Below the pieces are notes generated by a model. It saw only the letters and a program-made list of their open reading frames with translations. It was not told the origin of the DNA and did no database searches. Below are positions 53,701 through 62,563 of a DNA stretch of 64,000 nucleotides, in pieces (positions within the stretch are counted from its first letter, which is position 1; each line of letters starts with the position of its first letter). The DNA lies in assembly GCF_002257695.2 (NCBI RefSeq), contig NZ_CP155571.1; one strand, written 5' to 3'. This stretch comes from Sporomusa acidovorans. GTDB taxonomy: Bacteria; Bacillota; Negativicutes; Sporomusales; Sporomusaceae. The position numbers and the translations under genes are program-made.

Positions 53701-54813
53701 TTATTTTCCATTAGCGGCTGCAACCAAGGCTTTAACGTTTTCTACTTTAGCGTTAGCAGGCATATAACAAGCCTGAGCCAGAATGAAGCCGGCGGGGCCG
53801 ATTTCATTAATTAATTTGGTGCTGTAATTATACACTTCATCAGGTGTACCAAGTGTAAGTAGAGCTGCTGGCACATCACCAAATACACACATATGATCGC
53901 CTAGTACTTCTTTCACTTTGAAAATATCTGTAGCATGATCCGATCCCCAAATACATTTAGCTTTTGGCAGCTCGCGGAATTTTGCCAAGTCACGCTCCCA
54001 ATTTCCGTCAAGATGAAGATAAGCAATCGAACCTTCCTCAACAACAGTCTCAACGATCCTTTTTAGATATGGCCAAACAAACGTATTCCACATTTTCGGA
54101 GAGACAAGTTCACCGGCACTGCGAGGAGCACCAACAAAGACAGAAAACGGCTTCGCTGCACGAATTTGCTGCCGTAAATTCTGCAAAATATCAACCATGG
54201 CGGCATCCGCAGCTGCTATTACTTTGTCTTTATGTCTAAAAATGTCTTTAGTAAAATTGGTCAAACCGCGGCCGAAACAGAAATAGTCATAAGGTGGTGT
54301 GGCTGTAGCCGAACAAAATGGCAATATCCCGGCATTGACAAATTTCATTTCGAATTTTTTGAAATCGGACTTAAAAAAATGTTGAAAGTCTCCCCATGCT
54401 TTAGGAATCCGGTTTTGTAAAAAATTATTAAAGAAATAATTCCAGCCTTTATTGATAATCGTATCATAGTCCTCAAGCGTCATTGCCGCAACTTCGTCAA
54501 CCTGCCATAAATCATTAACCCCCAGCTCACGTCCGGGTAATTTCACGTTGCACAGGAAGGCCGGGCCTACAACATGAGCTGTAATAACAGTAAGCATAGT
54601 CCCATCTACATCGCCTAAATCCTGCATGGATTGCAGCATAAGTTCGTTGGATCTGTCTAAATCATTGACTAGATCAGCTATCGTTACTCCCATATGTTGC
54701 GCACAAAATGCATCAATTCCTAGTACAACAGGTACTCTGTCCGGTTTCTCGAGTGCTACGGCTGTAGAAAGCCTGTTTATGTGCTCGTTAAGCAAATCTT
54801 GGGCTGGTTTCAT
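53701..54813 (-). CDS. Uroporphyrinogen decarboxylase-family protein
   Basis: A 370-residue protein of the URO-D superfamily, which also holds corrinoid methyltransferases such as MtaA and CmuA. Begins MKPAQDLLNEHINRLSTAVA, with RVPVVLGIDAFCAQHMGV; later KPFSVFVGAPRSAGELVSPKMW and YLHLDGNWERDLAKF ... IWGSDHATDIFKV. No corrinoid protein is in the window. ATG 54813 has AAAGGAG ten bases before; the frame extends 31 codons upstream without a signal. Role in the cluster: methyl-group handling or ring decarboxylation; both are inference. Confidence 0.75.
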   Translation of the reverse strand: MKPAQDLLNEHINRLSTAVALEKPDRVPVVLGIDAFCAQHMGVTIADLVNDLDRSNELMLQSMQDLGDVDGTMLTVITAHVVGPAFLCNVKLPGRELGVNDLWQVDEVAAMTLEDYDTIINKGWNYFFNNFLQNRIPKAWGDFQHFFKSDFKKFEMKFVNAGILPFCSATATPPYDYFCFGRGLTNFTKDIFRHKDKVIAAADAAMVDILQNLRQQIRAAKPFSVFVGAPRSAGELVSPKMWNTFVWPYLKRIVETVVEEGSIAYLHLDGNWERDLAKFRELPKAKCIWGSDHATDIFKVKEVLGDHMCVFGDVPAALLTLGTPDEVYNYSTKLINEIGPAGFILAQACYMPANAKVENVKALVAAANGK

Positions 54814-54853
54814 TATAGAACAACTCCTTTGTAACATTAAATTTTTCTTAAAG

Positions 54854-56875
54854 CTAAAACCTGCCGATATCGGTTGCAATCTGATAGGCAACAGATGTTG
54901 CTTCATAAATATTTTTTGGTGTCACACAGTCACCCAGTTGATAAAATTCTGGAGCGCAGCCCGCCAAAGCGTCGGCCTCTTCCCTTAGCGGCTTTTGCCC
55001 AATGGCATAAATTACGGTATCTGCCGTAATGGTTCTAATCCCGTCAGAATCTTCAATGATCAAACCTGTAGCCGTGATTTCAACTGCTTTAGTAGAAACA
55101 TAAATCAGCATATTAGGCAGTTTTTTCAATTGCTCCATCAATGCAACCCCATGAACAAGTGGATGTCCGAGACTCATGTCCATAATACCGCTCATGCGGC
55201 CGGACGTGCCGTTGGCCGCAGGTGGAGTAGCAATTGTGCCAGTGGCCATTTCCACAATTGTGATTCTATGCCCTGTCTGGGCAAGAAATATACCAAGCTC
55301 AAGGCCAACAAGCCCACCACCCATAATAACAGCGTTGTTACCGGCAATTTCCGGATGATAATAAACTTCTTCTGCCCCGGCAACATTCTCTCCAGCAATT
55401 CCCTTTATGGAAGGAACCATCGGCCGGGCTCCCAAAGCTGCAATAATCACATCCGGCTGGAAAGAGCGGGCAACCTCCGGGGTAACCTCTGTGTTTAGAT
55501 GAACTTCAATCGGAGCGCGAGCTACCTTTGCAACCTGATGTTTTAGATAAATGGCGAGATTCGATTTAAAAGGTACTTTTTCTTCACATAACAATGCTCC
55601 GCCCAATTTGTCTGTTTTTTCGCAAAGAATCACTTTATGTCCGCGCTTGGCAGCAGTAAGTGCTGCTTGCATTCCACCAACACCGCCGCCGGCAACAAGG
55701 ACTGTCTTTTTATGGCGTGGCGGCATTTCCGTCATGCTGGCCTGTTCACGGCCGATTTCCGGATTGACGGCACAATAGAAAACACCGCCAACCGTACTGT
55801 TGGAAAAGCAGTTAAAGCAGCGCAGACAGGGATTAATTTCGGTTTCAAGACCGATACGTGCTTTAATCGGCAGATCGGGGTCGGCTAGGCTCTGCCGGCC
55901 CAGAGCAACTATGTCAGCTTGGCCGGATGCAATAATTTCTTCCATCATTTCAGGATTTGTCAGTGCACCGACTGTGGCAACAGGAGTTTTTATATATTTT
56001 TTTATTTCTGCGGCATATTTCACATTGCAGCCGTCAGGCAAGAACATTGGCGGATGTGTAACCATTGCGGCGGCATCAATCTCATGATGCCCGACAGAAA
56101 CATGGATAAGATCAACCTTGCTATCCAAAGCCTGCGCAATTTTGACGCCTTCATCAATTTCATACCCGTCAGGCAGACATTCGGTACCACTCATCCGAAA
56201 CTCGATGGGCACAGTATTGCCGATTCTTTTGCGAATAGCTTCGATTACAGTTAAGGGAAACCGCATACGATTTTCAATTGATCCGCCCCATTTATCTCTG
56301 CGTTTATTATCACGCGGCGAAATAAACTGGGCTATCTGCCAGCCATGACCACCGTGAAGGGTGATCATACCAAAACCGCACTGCCGGGCGAATGCGGCTG
56401 CATCAGAATACGCCATAATCAAGTCTTCAATTTGTTCGTCATTCATCGCCTGGATTTCAACACCATCCGGACGCATGCCATCAACTAGGCCATAAACGAA
56501 TCCGTTATTATCAGGCATAAGATCAAGATTCGCGTTTTGACCGGCATGGACAAGCTCTATCGCCGCTACAGCCCCGTGGCGCTTGATAGCAGTACTGGTA
56601 CGGGTAAGATTGGCTTTGCCTAAAATATCGTTACCTCGCATCTGAAACAGATGGCTGCGCCCTGTTTTATAGTCAACCATCATGTCACCGACACAAACGG
56701 AAGCAAAACCACCCACGGCTTTTCTTTCATAAAAATAGGTTGCTTCTTCTGTAAGGAATCTGTCGTCAGTTAATCCGGGGTAGTCTTGCGGGGATGCAAA
56801 AATCCTGTTACGGAACAACACTTTGCCTAATTGAATGGGCTCGTAAAGATGCTTGTATTTTAATTCGTTCATCAT
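54854..56875 (-). CDS. Old-yellow-enzyme-type NADH:flavin oxidoreductase (FMN, 4Fe-4S, FAD)
   Basis: A 673-residue flavoprotein of the 2,4-dienoyl-CoA reductase/BaiCD type. Residues 1-340: FMN TIM barrel with HGGHGW (catalytic His pair ~174-177) and GALTNPEMMEEI. Cys350, Cys353, Cys356 and Cys368 (CLRCFNC...C) hold a 4Fe-4S cluster. From ~390: FAD/NAD(P) domain LVAGGGVGGMQAALTAAKRG, and a second nucleotide site NNAVIMGGGLVGLELG. It would reduce an activated C=C bond with NADH. Starts 41 bases upstream of the URO-D start. Good family call; substrate unknown. Confidence 0.9.
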   Translation of the reverse strand: MMNELKYKHLYEPIQLGKVLFRNRIFASPQDYPGLTDDRFLTEEATYFYERKAVGGFASVCVGDMMVDYKTGRSHLFQMRGNDILGKANLTRTSTAIKRHGAVAAIELVHAGQNANLDLMPDNNGFVYGLVDGMRPDGVEIQAMNDEQIEDLIMAYSDAAAFARQCGFGMITLHGGHGWQIAQFISPRDNKRRDKWGGSIENRMRFPLTVIEAIRKRIGNTVPIEFRMSGTECLPDGYEIDEGVKIAQALDSKVDLIHVSVGHHEIDAAAMVTHPPMFLPDGCNVKYAAEIKKYIKTPVATVGALTNPEMMEEIIASGQADIVALGRQSLADPDLPIKARIGLETEINPCLRCFNCFSNSTVGGVFYCAVNPEIGREQASMTEMPPRHKKTVLVAGGGVGGMQAALTAAKRGHKVILCEKTDKLGGALLCEEKVPFKSNLAIYLKHQVAKVARAPIEVHLNTEVTPEVARSFQPDVIIAALGARPMVPSIKGIAGENVAGAEEVYYHPEIAGNNAVIMGGGLVGLELGIFLAQTGHRITIVEMATGTIATPPAANGTSGRMSGIMDMSLGHPLVHGVALMEQLKKLPNMLIYVSTKAVEITATGLIIEDSDGIRTITADTVIYAIGQKPLREEADALAGCAPEFYQLGDCVTPKNIYEATSVAYQIATDIGRF

Positions 56876-56928
56876 AGCGCCGCCTTATTATAGAGTCTGT
56901 GAATATCATATCTTGAAGATACCAAATT

Positions 56929-57729
56929 TTACTTTTGCATAGGGATATCGCCAATGTTTAAACTATCCTGCAATTCTATGGTATTTTTCACTACTGTCTG
57001 ATACCCTGCAGCCTCAACCTTTAATGTATAGGTACCAGGATTCAGCTTGCGAAACCAAAAATCACCAAAGTCGTCACTTTCTGCTTCCATTTTGACTCCA
57101 CTTGTATTGGTGAGTGTCAACTTCGCTCCTTCAATGATCTCATCGCTGGCTTGATCCCATACTTCGCCCGCGATGAATAGCTTAGGCAAATTTAGGTAAT
57201 ACGTGCGTGGCCGCGTACCAAGCTCCGGTCTCATGACCTCCGCTTTTGCAATATCTCCCGCAAATTCCTCTTCTTCTCCGAAACGTAGCGCGCCGGTAGC
57301 GCATAAATCTACACAATGTGGCAGTTGACCTTCATCTACAAGGTGGGCACAACCTGTACATTTTTGAGCAATATTCAAAAATTCGTTCCAATAGACAACA
57401 CCGTAGGGACAAGCTTCTACGAGTTCTTTTTTCCCCTCGGCTTTTACGGGATCTAAAATTACAAGCCCGTCTTCTCTCTGATAAAACGCGTCACTCTTTT
57501 TGACACAGGCAGGATCGGCACAATGCATACAAGAATAGGGAGTATACTCTAAATTGACTTTTGGCACTTGGCCGTGAGTTTTTTCAATTAACTTCATCCA
57601 GAAATGTCCCGTATCAGGTTGTGGTTTAGCGTAGGGCATCCAGTCGTTGTCCACGTGTTCGTCCTTGCAGGCAAGCTGGCAGCCGTAGCAACCGTTGCAT
57701 TTTGCGACATCAACAACAAACACTTTCAT
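56929..57729 (-). CDS. Transhydroxylase-type small (Fe-S) subunit
   Basis: A 266-residue electron-transfer subunit. Four-cluster ferredoxin pattern at the start: CNGCYGCQLAC (Cys11-14-17-21), then YSCMHCADPAC and KCTGCAHLVDEGQLPHCVDLC. Residues ~183-262 form a transthyretin/Cna-B-like beta domain (LFIAGEVWDQASDEIIEGAKLTLTNT ... GDFWFRKLNPGTYTLKVEAAGY). This Fe-S plus beta-domain design is that of BthL, the small subunit of Pelobacter acidigallici pyrogallol-phloroglucinol transhydroxylase. Placed directly after the large subunit. Confidence 0.88.
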   Translation of the reverse strand: MKVFVVDVAKCNGCYGCQLACKDEHVDNDWMPYAKPQPDTGHFWMKLIEKTHGQVPKVNLEYTPYSCMHCADPACVKKSDAFYQREDGLVILDPVKAEGKKELVEACPYGVVYWNEFLNIAQKCTGCAHLVDEGQLPHCVDLCATGALRFGEEEEFAGDIAKAEVMRPELGTRPRTYYLNLPKLFIAGEVWDQASDEIIEGAKLTLTNTSGVKMEAESDDFGDFWFRKLNPGTYTLKVEAAGYQTVVKNTIELQDSLNIGDIPMQK

Positions 57730-57741
57730 CTGTTTTCCTCC

Positions 57742-60321
57742 TCATAGTTTGACACGGTTTTCGATGCTGACGCCGATACCTTTGTCGTATTTACGATTGA
57801 AGGCTTCGGGATATTTTTTTGCCAGTTCAAATACGTCTGTTTTTTCAATGCCCACAAGAAAGCCGCTTGTCACTTCACCGGCAGCATTTCGGGAAGTCGT
57901 GGCAGTGGGACAAATCAAATTGTTAGCACCAGCCCTGTCACTGACACCATCTTCAATGGGATCAAGTCTTGATCCATGGTCCTGCAGAACAACACCAGGC
58001 ATGATCCGTTCACTAACATAAGCCCCCCCCAGAGTCCAACCACGATCATTGTAAACCTTCACAATATCACCATGCACAATACCTAATTTTTGGGCATCCT
58101 TGGGATTAATCCAAACAGGTTCATACTGATAGCCATCTGGTCCAAGCATCTTGCAGGTTTCGATTTCACGGAACCACGAGATATCGTCCATGTTGGCATG
58201 AACGCGCCATCTTGGATGATTAGAAACAATCAGGTATGGATATTTTTCGCTGCGAGGGTGAAGACGACTTTCCTGATGACTTTCACCAAAGGGTATGAAT
58301 TTCGGATAAGGACCGCGTTCCACGTCATCAGGAAAATTAGCCGCCAATTCTTCAGAATAAATCTCCAGTTTTCCTGTCGGCGTATTAAGTGCATTTTCTT
58401 CCGGATTTTTATAAAAATTTTCAAAACCGCGAGAATCATTTTCCCAGCCTTCAGCAGTTGGCGATAAATAATAGCCCTTTTCCTTAAACTCTTCAAAGCT
58501 AATTAGATCCTGAAAATGAGAATTTTCGAAACCAAAACGAATCCACTCTTCTTCCGTTTTACCTTCTACATAAGCATCGTAAACACCCAGTTTTTTGGCG
58601 ACTTCGCCAACCGCCTCCCAATCGCTCTTAGATTCGCCTAAGGGCCTGACCGCCTGTTCTTCATAATAGAGAGTACAATAGTTACCGTTAACACTATCCA
58701 CGCCAATATCATTTTCTTCGTATTTAGTGTTGACCGGCAATATAAGATCAGCATAAAGGCAATCGTTTTCCAGCCACGGATGCTGTACAATTATGGTTTC
58801 AATCTTATCGCTGTGAAGTGCGTCAATCATTGAGTTACCACCATTCCAACAAGTCGTCCAACAGGGCGTATCTGACCAGATCATATGTAATTCTTGCGCG
58901 CCGGGAATCGGATACTGATATTCGATAAATTGATCCCAGCGAGGCCAGCCGGCTAATGTAAATCCATGCCACTTGAGCGGATTTTCGGCAGTATACTCAC
59001 CGAGAATTGCCTTAGGGATTAAGGTCTTAGGAATAAAAGAAGCAGGTTGAACAAAGTTGTAGCCGCGATAGGCAGCGTCAAGGCTGGGAATGACTTCGGA
59101 ACGTGGTGCCGGTTGCTGAGAATCCATACCATAGAAATTCCATTCGATAAACTTAACGATGTTGCGTCCAGGAGCTCCTAATCCCTGCATAGCCATCAGG
59201 CAAACTTCCAGGCGAGCAGGTTCGTGGGAATAAGTTGAACGAACAAGCGATCCGCCATTGCAGTGTGCAATGGAAGCTGTTTGTTTTGCCCATTTGCGCG
59301 CTAAAGCTTTGATGGTACGGGAGGGAACACCACAAATTGGTTCCGCCCATTTCGGTGTCTTGGGAGTCTTGTCATCATCTTCACCCAAAATATACTTTTT
59401 CAGATATTCAAAGCCAACAGAATGAGTCTTCATATACTCCTTATCCCAGGTGTCTTCCGTAAGCCAGGTATACATAATAGCAAGGTGGAGCGCTGCATCC
59501 GTGTTCGGGTATACGGGGATCCACTTGTCATTATGGGCGGCACAACCATAATTGACGTCAGGACAAATATATACCTGCTTCACGCCAATCTCGGTAAGCC
59601 AGTTACAGTAATTACTGGGCAGTTGCCCGCCCCAGCCCCAAGGTGTCGTTTCCATGTCGCAGCCCCAGAACACTAACATATCGGTATTTTCGGCAATATC
59701 TAACAGTAGGTTGCCCATATCTGCCTGGCCGACAGGGTCCTGACCCCAGACATGTTTGGCCCCCCAGTACCATCCTTCCCAGCTATCAGGTTGACGGGCC
59801 TGCATGGTATAGCCGCCAAGAACATCAAAAAGACGGGTATTACAGCCATGCGCGGCATGGACAACTTTTGTTTCGCCATGGCCGTCGCATTGCAAAAGAA
59901 CAGATTCCAAACCATATTTTTCTTTAACTCGGTTTATTTCGGCAGCAATAATATCTGTAGCCTCATCCCAACTAATGCGCACAAATTTACTTTTACCACG
60001 ATTCTGAGGGTTTCTCTCACCGTTAGGATCCCAGTCTTCCCTTTTTAAGGGGTAGAGGATACGATTAGGAGAAGTAATTCTTTTCTTATAGCCAATAGCG
60101 AAAGGCGAAATCAGCGACTTATTGCTGGCGCTAAACTCACGGCCACGGGCTTTGATTGTCCACGGCCGAAATTGTTCCATATCATACTTTTTGTCGTATC
60201 GCGCAGGGCGAGTACGCAAAATCTTGCCGTCCTTTACATCAACCTCGGCAAGGTTAGCGCCAACGCCAAAGGAGCATAGACCGGTTCCTTTATATACAGT
60301 TTTTACATCCTTATTTGTCAT
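57742..60321 (-). CDS. Molybdopterin oxidoreductase, transhydroxylase-type large subunit
   Basis: An 859-residue DMSO-reductase-family enzyme without an N-terminal Fe-S motif and without a Tat signal, so it is cytoplasmic. Ser180 in PDSWEGW fits the Mo-ligating Ser of pyrogallol transhydroxylase (Ser175), Asp179 the neighbouring active-site Asp (174), and His148 in DGHGE the active-site His (144). Blocks CWTTCWNGG and QHPWLENDCLYADLILPV follow. TAATG overlap couples it to the zinc-ribbon gene. A pyrogallol- or related phenol-hydroxyl transfer is likely, though relatives act on other substrates. Confidence 0.87.
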   Translation of the reverse strand: MTNKDVKTVYKGTGLCSFGVGANLAEVDVKDGKILRTRPARYDKKYDMEQFRPWTIKARGREFSASNKSLISPFAIGYKKRITSPNRILYPLKREDWDPNGERNPQNRGKSKFVRISWDEATDIIAAEINRVKEKYGLESVLLQCDGHGETKVVHAAHGCNTRLFDVLGGYTMQARQPDSWEGWYWGAKHVWGQDPVGQADMGNLLLDIAENTDMLVFWGCDMETTPWGWGGQLPSNYCNWLTEIGVKQVYICPDVNYGCAAHNDKWIPVYPNTDAALHLAIMYTWLTEDTWDKEYMKTHSVGFEYLKKYILGEDDDKTPKTPKWAEPICGVPSRTIKALARKWAKQTASIAHCNGGSLVRSTYSHEPARLEVCLMAMQGLGAPGRNIVKFIEWNFYGMDSQQPAPRSEVIPSLDAAYRGYNFVQPASFIPKTLIPKAILGEYTAENPLKWHGFTLAGWPRWDQFIEYQYPIPGAQELHMIWSDTPCWTTCWNGGNSMIDALHSDKIETIIVQHPWLENDCLYADLILPVNTKYEENDIGVDSVNGNYCTLYYEEQAVRPLGESKSDWEAVGEVAKKLGVYDAYVEGKTEEEWIRFGFENSHFQDLISFEEFKEKGYYLSPTAEGWENDSRGFENFYKNPEENALNTPTGKLEIYSEELAANFPDDVERGPYPKFIPFGESHQESRLHPRSEKYPYLIVSNHPRWRVHANMDDISWFREIETCKMLGPDGYQYEPVWINPKDAQKLGIVHGDIVKVYNDRGWTLGGAYVSERIMPGVVLQDHGSRLDPIEDGVSDRAGANNLICPTATTSRNAAGEVTSGFLVGIEKTDVFELAKKYPEAFNRKYDKGIGVSIENRVKL

Positions 60322-60506
60322 TAAATTCCCTCCCCTTCAGTGCTTTTCTCATCTGCTGAAGCATTTTCCGTTAAATCGGTTTTACATTTTGTGCACACTT
60401 TCATAGTTCCTGCACATAATGCCCCGCATTTAGGGCATTTTTTAGGAGCTTTTACAGCTGTGTCCTTCGTTTGCTGATATGGCAAAACAAACTCTTTTTT
60501 AGGCAT
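60321..60506 (-). CDS. Zinc-ribbon small protein
   Basis: A 61-residue protein with CPKCGALCAGTMKVCTKC (CxxC-CxxC) as a zinc ribbon, flanked by a basic, unordered start and an acidic tail. ATG 60506 has GGAGG nine bases before it; the ATG two codons earlier is only three bases away. First gene after the sigma-54 promoter. Related by design to the 42-residue gene at 53450, so the cluster contains two such proteins. Confidence 0.8.
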   Translation of the reverse strand: MPKKEFVLPYQQTKDTAVKAPKKCPKCGALCAGTMKVCTKCKTDLTENASADEKSTEGEGI

Positions 60507-61003
60507 TTGCATTCACCTCCCCATCGCGGACACTCTTGTTATTGAAGCCTGCAGTTTGAACCATGTGAAACATTACTGACATCCAACATGACATCCTATT
60601 TTTGGCATTTTATTTGCAACATAAACATTTTCAATCGACTGGTTTAATCTTTGCAAATATGTACCAGTATGCTTAATGTCAATACTTTATTCATCTGCTT
60701 CGCTGCATCTATAAGTATTTGCAAAATTCGTGCCAATCCAATAGATAATTACTAAACAGGCGTCTTCTTTGCTATTTCTCAACATATCTACATTGAAATA
60801 CAACCGATTGAATCTCTTACTTGTCTACGTCAGAGAACTTTTCTACATTCTAGAATACTTCACCAGACAATCCTCTTTTTTTGAAATAGTTTTGCCTGTT
60901 TGAAACTGACGATGTGCTAAGAAGAATAAGTAAAAAAATAATAAAGCTCAACTAATCGGCATTGAAGGAAACCATAAAAACCGCAATAAACAGCTATAAA
61001 ATA
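60507..61003. promoter_or_regulatory. Regulatory spacer of the transhydroxylase cluster
   Basis: About 500 bases with no convincing gene. It carries the sigma-54 promoter at 60720-60735. Possible activator sites upstream include two TCTACATT copies (~60787 and ~60845) and a TTCTAGAA palindrome at ~60849; they are guesses. Confidence 0.45.
60720..60735 (-). promoter_or_regulatory. Sigma-54 (-24/-12) promoter
   Basis: Minus-strand TGGCACGAATTTTGCA matches the consensus TGGCAYRNNNNTTGCW at every position. Its -12 element is ~214 bases before the zinc-ribbon start, with no gene or terminator between. Confidence 0.82.
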
Positions 61004-61040
61004 AGAAAAAATCACTACAGAGCTATAACTCCATAGTGAT
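61004..61040 (-). terminator. Terminator of the tatA cluster
   Basis: ATCACTA / TAGTGAT stem with inner GGAG/CTC pairs and TTTTTTC on the minus strand. Confidence 0.85.
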
Positions 61041-61153
61041 ATAACAATCAGTACTTGTGACAAACACAGTTGCTAAACAAATAATTAACCGCCGCCTTAA
61101 CTCCTGCAAGCGGTCAAGCATAACATTTGCTCTCAGCCGTGTTACCAACTTCA

Positions 61154-61354
61154 CTATTGTGTCTCTCCCGGTTTGCTTTCTGTTGACTTACCCTCAACAT
61201 TGATGACATTAGATGACTCACCTGATACTGCCTGTCTTAACTCACGCAGGCCTTTGCCTAATGCCTTACCAGCCTCAGGCAATTTACCCGGCCCGAATAC
61301 AATTAGGGCAATGACTAAGATGACACCTAATTCCGGCAAATTGAAATTGAGCAT
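61154..61354 (-). CDS. tatA: Twin-arginine translocase TatA/TatE family protein
   Basis: A 66-residue protein with the TatA plan: membrane helix (NLPELGVILVIALIVF), hinge FGPGKLPEAGKALGKGL and amphipathic helix, then a disordered tail. It would form the pore for folded Tat substrates. It follows the Fe-S genes, whose last visible member probably carries a Tat signal. TatC is not in the window. Confidence 0.92.
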   Translation of the reverse strand: MLNFNLPELGVILVIALIVFGPGKLPEAGKALGKGLRELRQAVSGESSNVINVEGKSTESKPGETQ

Positions 61355-61388
61355 ATTTCATCCTACCTTTCTTGTTTTAACAAAAACC

Positions 61389-62555
61389 TCAATTCTTGAC
61401 CCCGCATCCCAACAAACGTGCCATACGCTGTTCTGGCGGCTCGAGCAAGCTATCAATATCTTTTTGTTTCTTGACAATGAGTACGTGCGGTGTTGGGGCA
61501 AGCATTGTTTCTAGGGCAACGTTTGTAATGATTTCGATACTTTCACAACAGCAAACATCTTGGCATAAACCACACTGTGTGCACCGCGATATATCCAAGG
61601 AAATGCTCCAGCAGCCATCCTGCTTGCGAATAAACATAGCTTCAGTCGGACAAGCGTTTACACAGGCTCCACAACCATTGCAGCGATCAGTAATGTTGAT
61701 ATCTCCCCAAAGGCTGCTTGAAAAATTTGCAGGGTTCGCCGAGTTTTTAATTTGTCTTAGAGAGTTAACAAGCGAAGACCACTTATCCGGCAAATACTTG
61801 GACTCTTCCAGCGGATTTTGCAGTACGCTACTGCTTTCCATCTGTTTGTCAGCAGCATCGGCGATAAATTCCGAAAGCACCTGGGTAAACAGGTTCGTAC
61901 TTCTTCTCTTAAAAGCGGTGAGAAAGACACGGCGTGACATCCCATTCGTCTCGCCTTCCGTAATAGGCAGTGGTTTGATTTTCGCCGGAACCTTCTCGGC
62001 AAGCACAATCACGTTAGGATACTGCCAACATTCCAGCAACCGGCTTGCCGTGTCAGCCATTGTCTGAACCAGACCGCAAAGCTTGTTTTGCGAGCAACCT
62101 GCACAGGAGGCATTGAGGATGGACACGTTGGTTGCGCCCCGTAGAACCGCACCGACAAGAATGGCTTCATCACACCGTGCGATACATTGTACGGCGATGG
62201 CGCGCTGACGTTCGGAAGGATGAAGTTTGAGATAAGACTCACAAGCGAAAGCGACCGCTCCCGAATGTTCCACATGCAAGGCGACAAGTGACCGTAACTC
62301 TTGGTGAGAAGGCAGCTTAGCAGCGAGGGCGCCGCTGGGGCAAACCGCAGTGCAAGCACCGCAGCCGGTGCATTTTTCGGCGAGTAAGGTAATGCTCTCT
62401 GAGCACGCAATGGCCCCATTGGGGCAGACGGAGAAACAGCGTTGGCAAGAGCTATGCAGATGTTGTCTGCGTAGGCACCGCTTTTCCTGTATGACGATCC
62501 CCCGCTTGTCAAGCTTGGCGCAAGCCTTTGTAAATTGTTCGAGTTTAGACAACAT
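61389..62555 (-). CDS. Multi-cluster ferredoxin-type electron-transfer protein
   Basis: A 388-residue Fe-S protein. N-terminal pair CQRCFSVCP and CTGCGACTAVCP; C-terminal pair CNGCGACVNACP and CTQCGLCQDVCC; a central region (VQCIARCDEAILVGAVLRGATNVSIL ... CAGCSQNKLCG) resembles the small MvhD/FrhD-type electron carrier domain. Probably a cytoplasmic link between NapH/NapG-type partners and another donor. ATG 62555 has GGAGG eleven bases before; the GTG six codons earlier overlaps that signal. Confidence 0.8.
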   Translation of the reverse strand: MLSKLEQFTKACAKLDKRGIVIQEKRCLRRQHLHSSCQRCFSVCPNGAIACSESITLLAEKCTGCGACTAVCPSGALAAKLPSHQELRSLVALHVEHSGAVAFACESYLKLHPSERQRAIAVQCIARCDEAILVGAVLRGATNVSILNASCAGCSQNKLCGLVQTMADTASRLLECWQYPNVIVLAEKVPAKIKPLPITEGETNGMSRRVFLTAFKRRSTNLFTQVLSEFIADAADKQMESSSVLQNPLEESKYLPDKWSSLVNSLRQIKNSANPANFSSSLWGDINITDRCNGCGACVNACPTEAMFIRKQDGCWSISLDISRCTQCGLCQDVCCCESIEIITNVALETMLAPTPHVLIVKKQKDIDSLLEPPEQRMARLLGCGVKN

Positions 62556-62563
62556 GCAGGCAT

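Noticed and set aside
60604..60619. Plus-strand TGGCATTTTATTTGCA as a second sigma-54 promoter
   Set aside because: It fits most of the consensus, but no plus-strand gene follows for over 3 kb; it could be chance in AT-rich DNA or drive an RNA. Left as a note.
61396..62067. 223-codon plus-strand frame opposite the ferredoxin gene
   Set aside because: Shadow of a well-supported Fe-S gene with clear motifs; no start signal.
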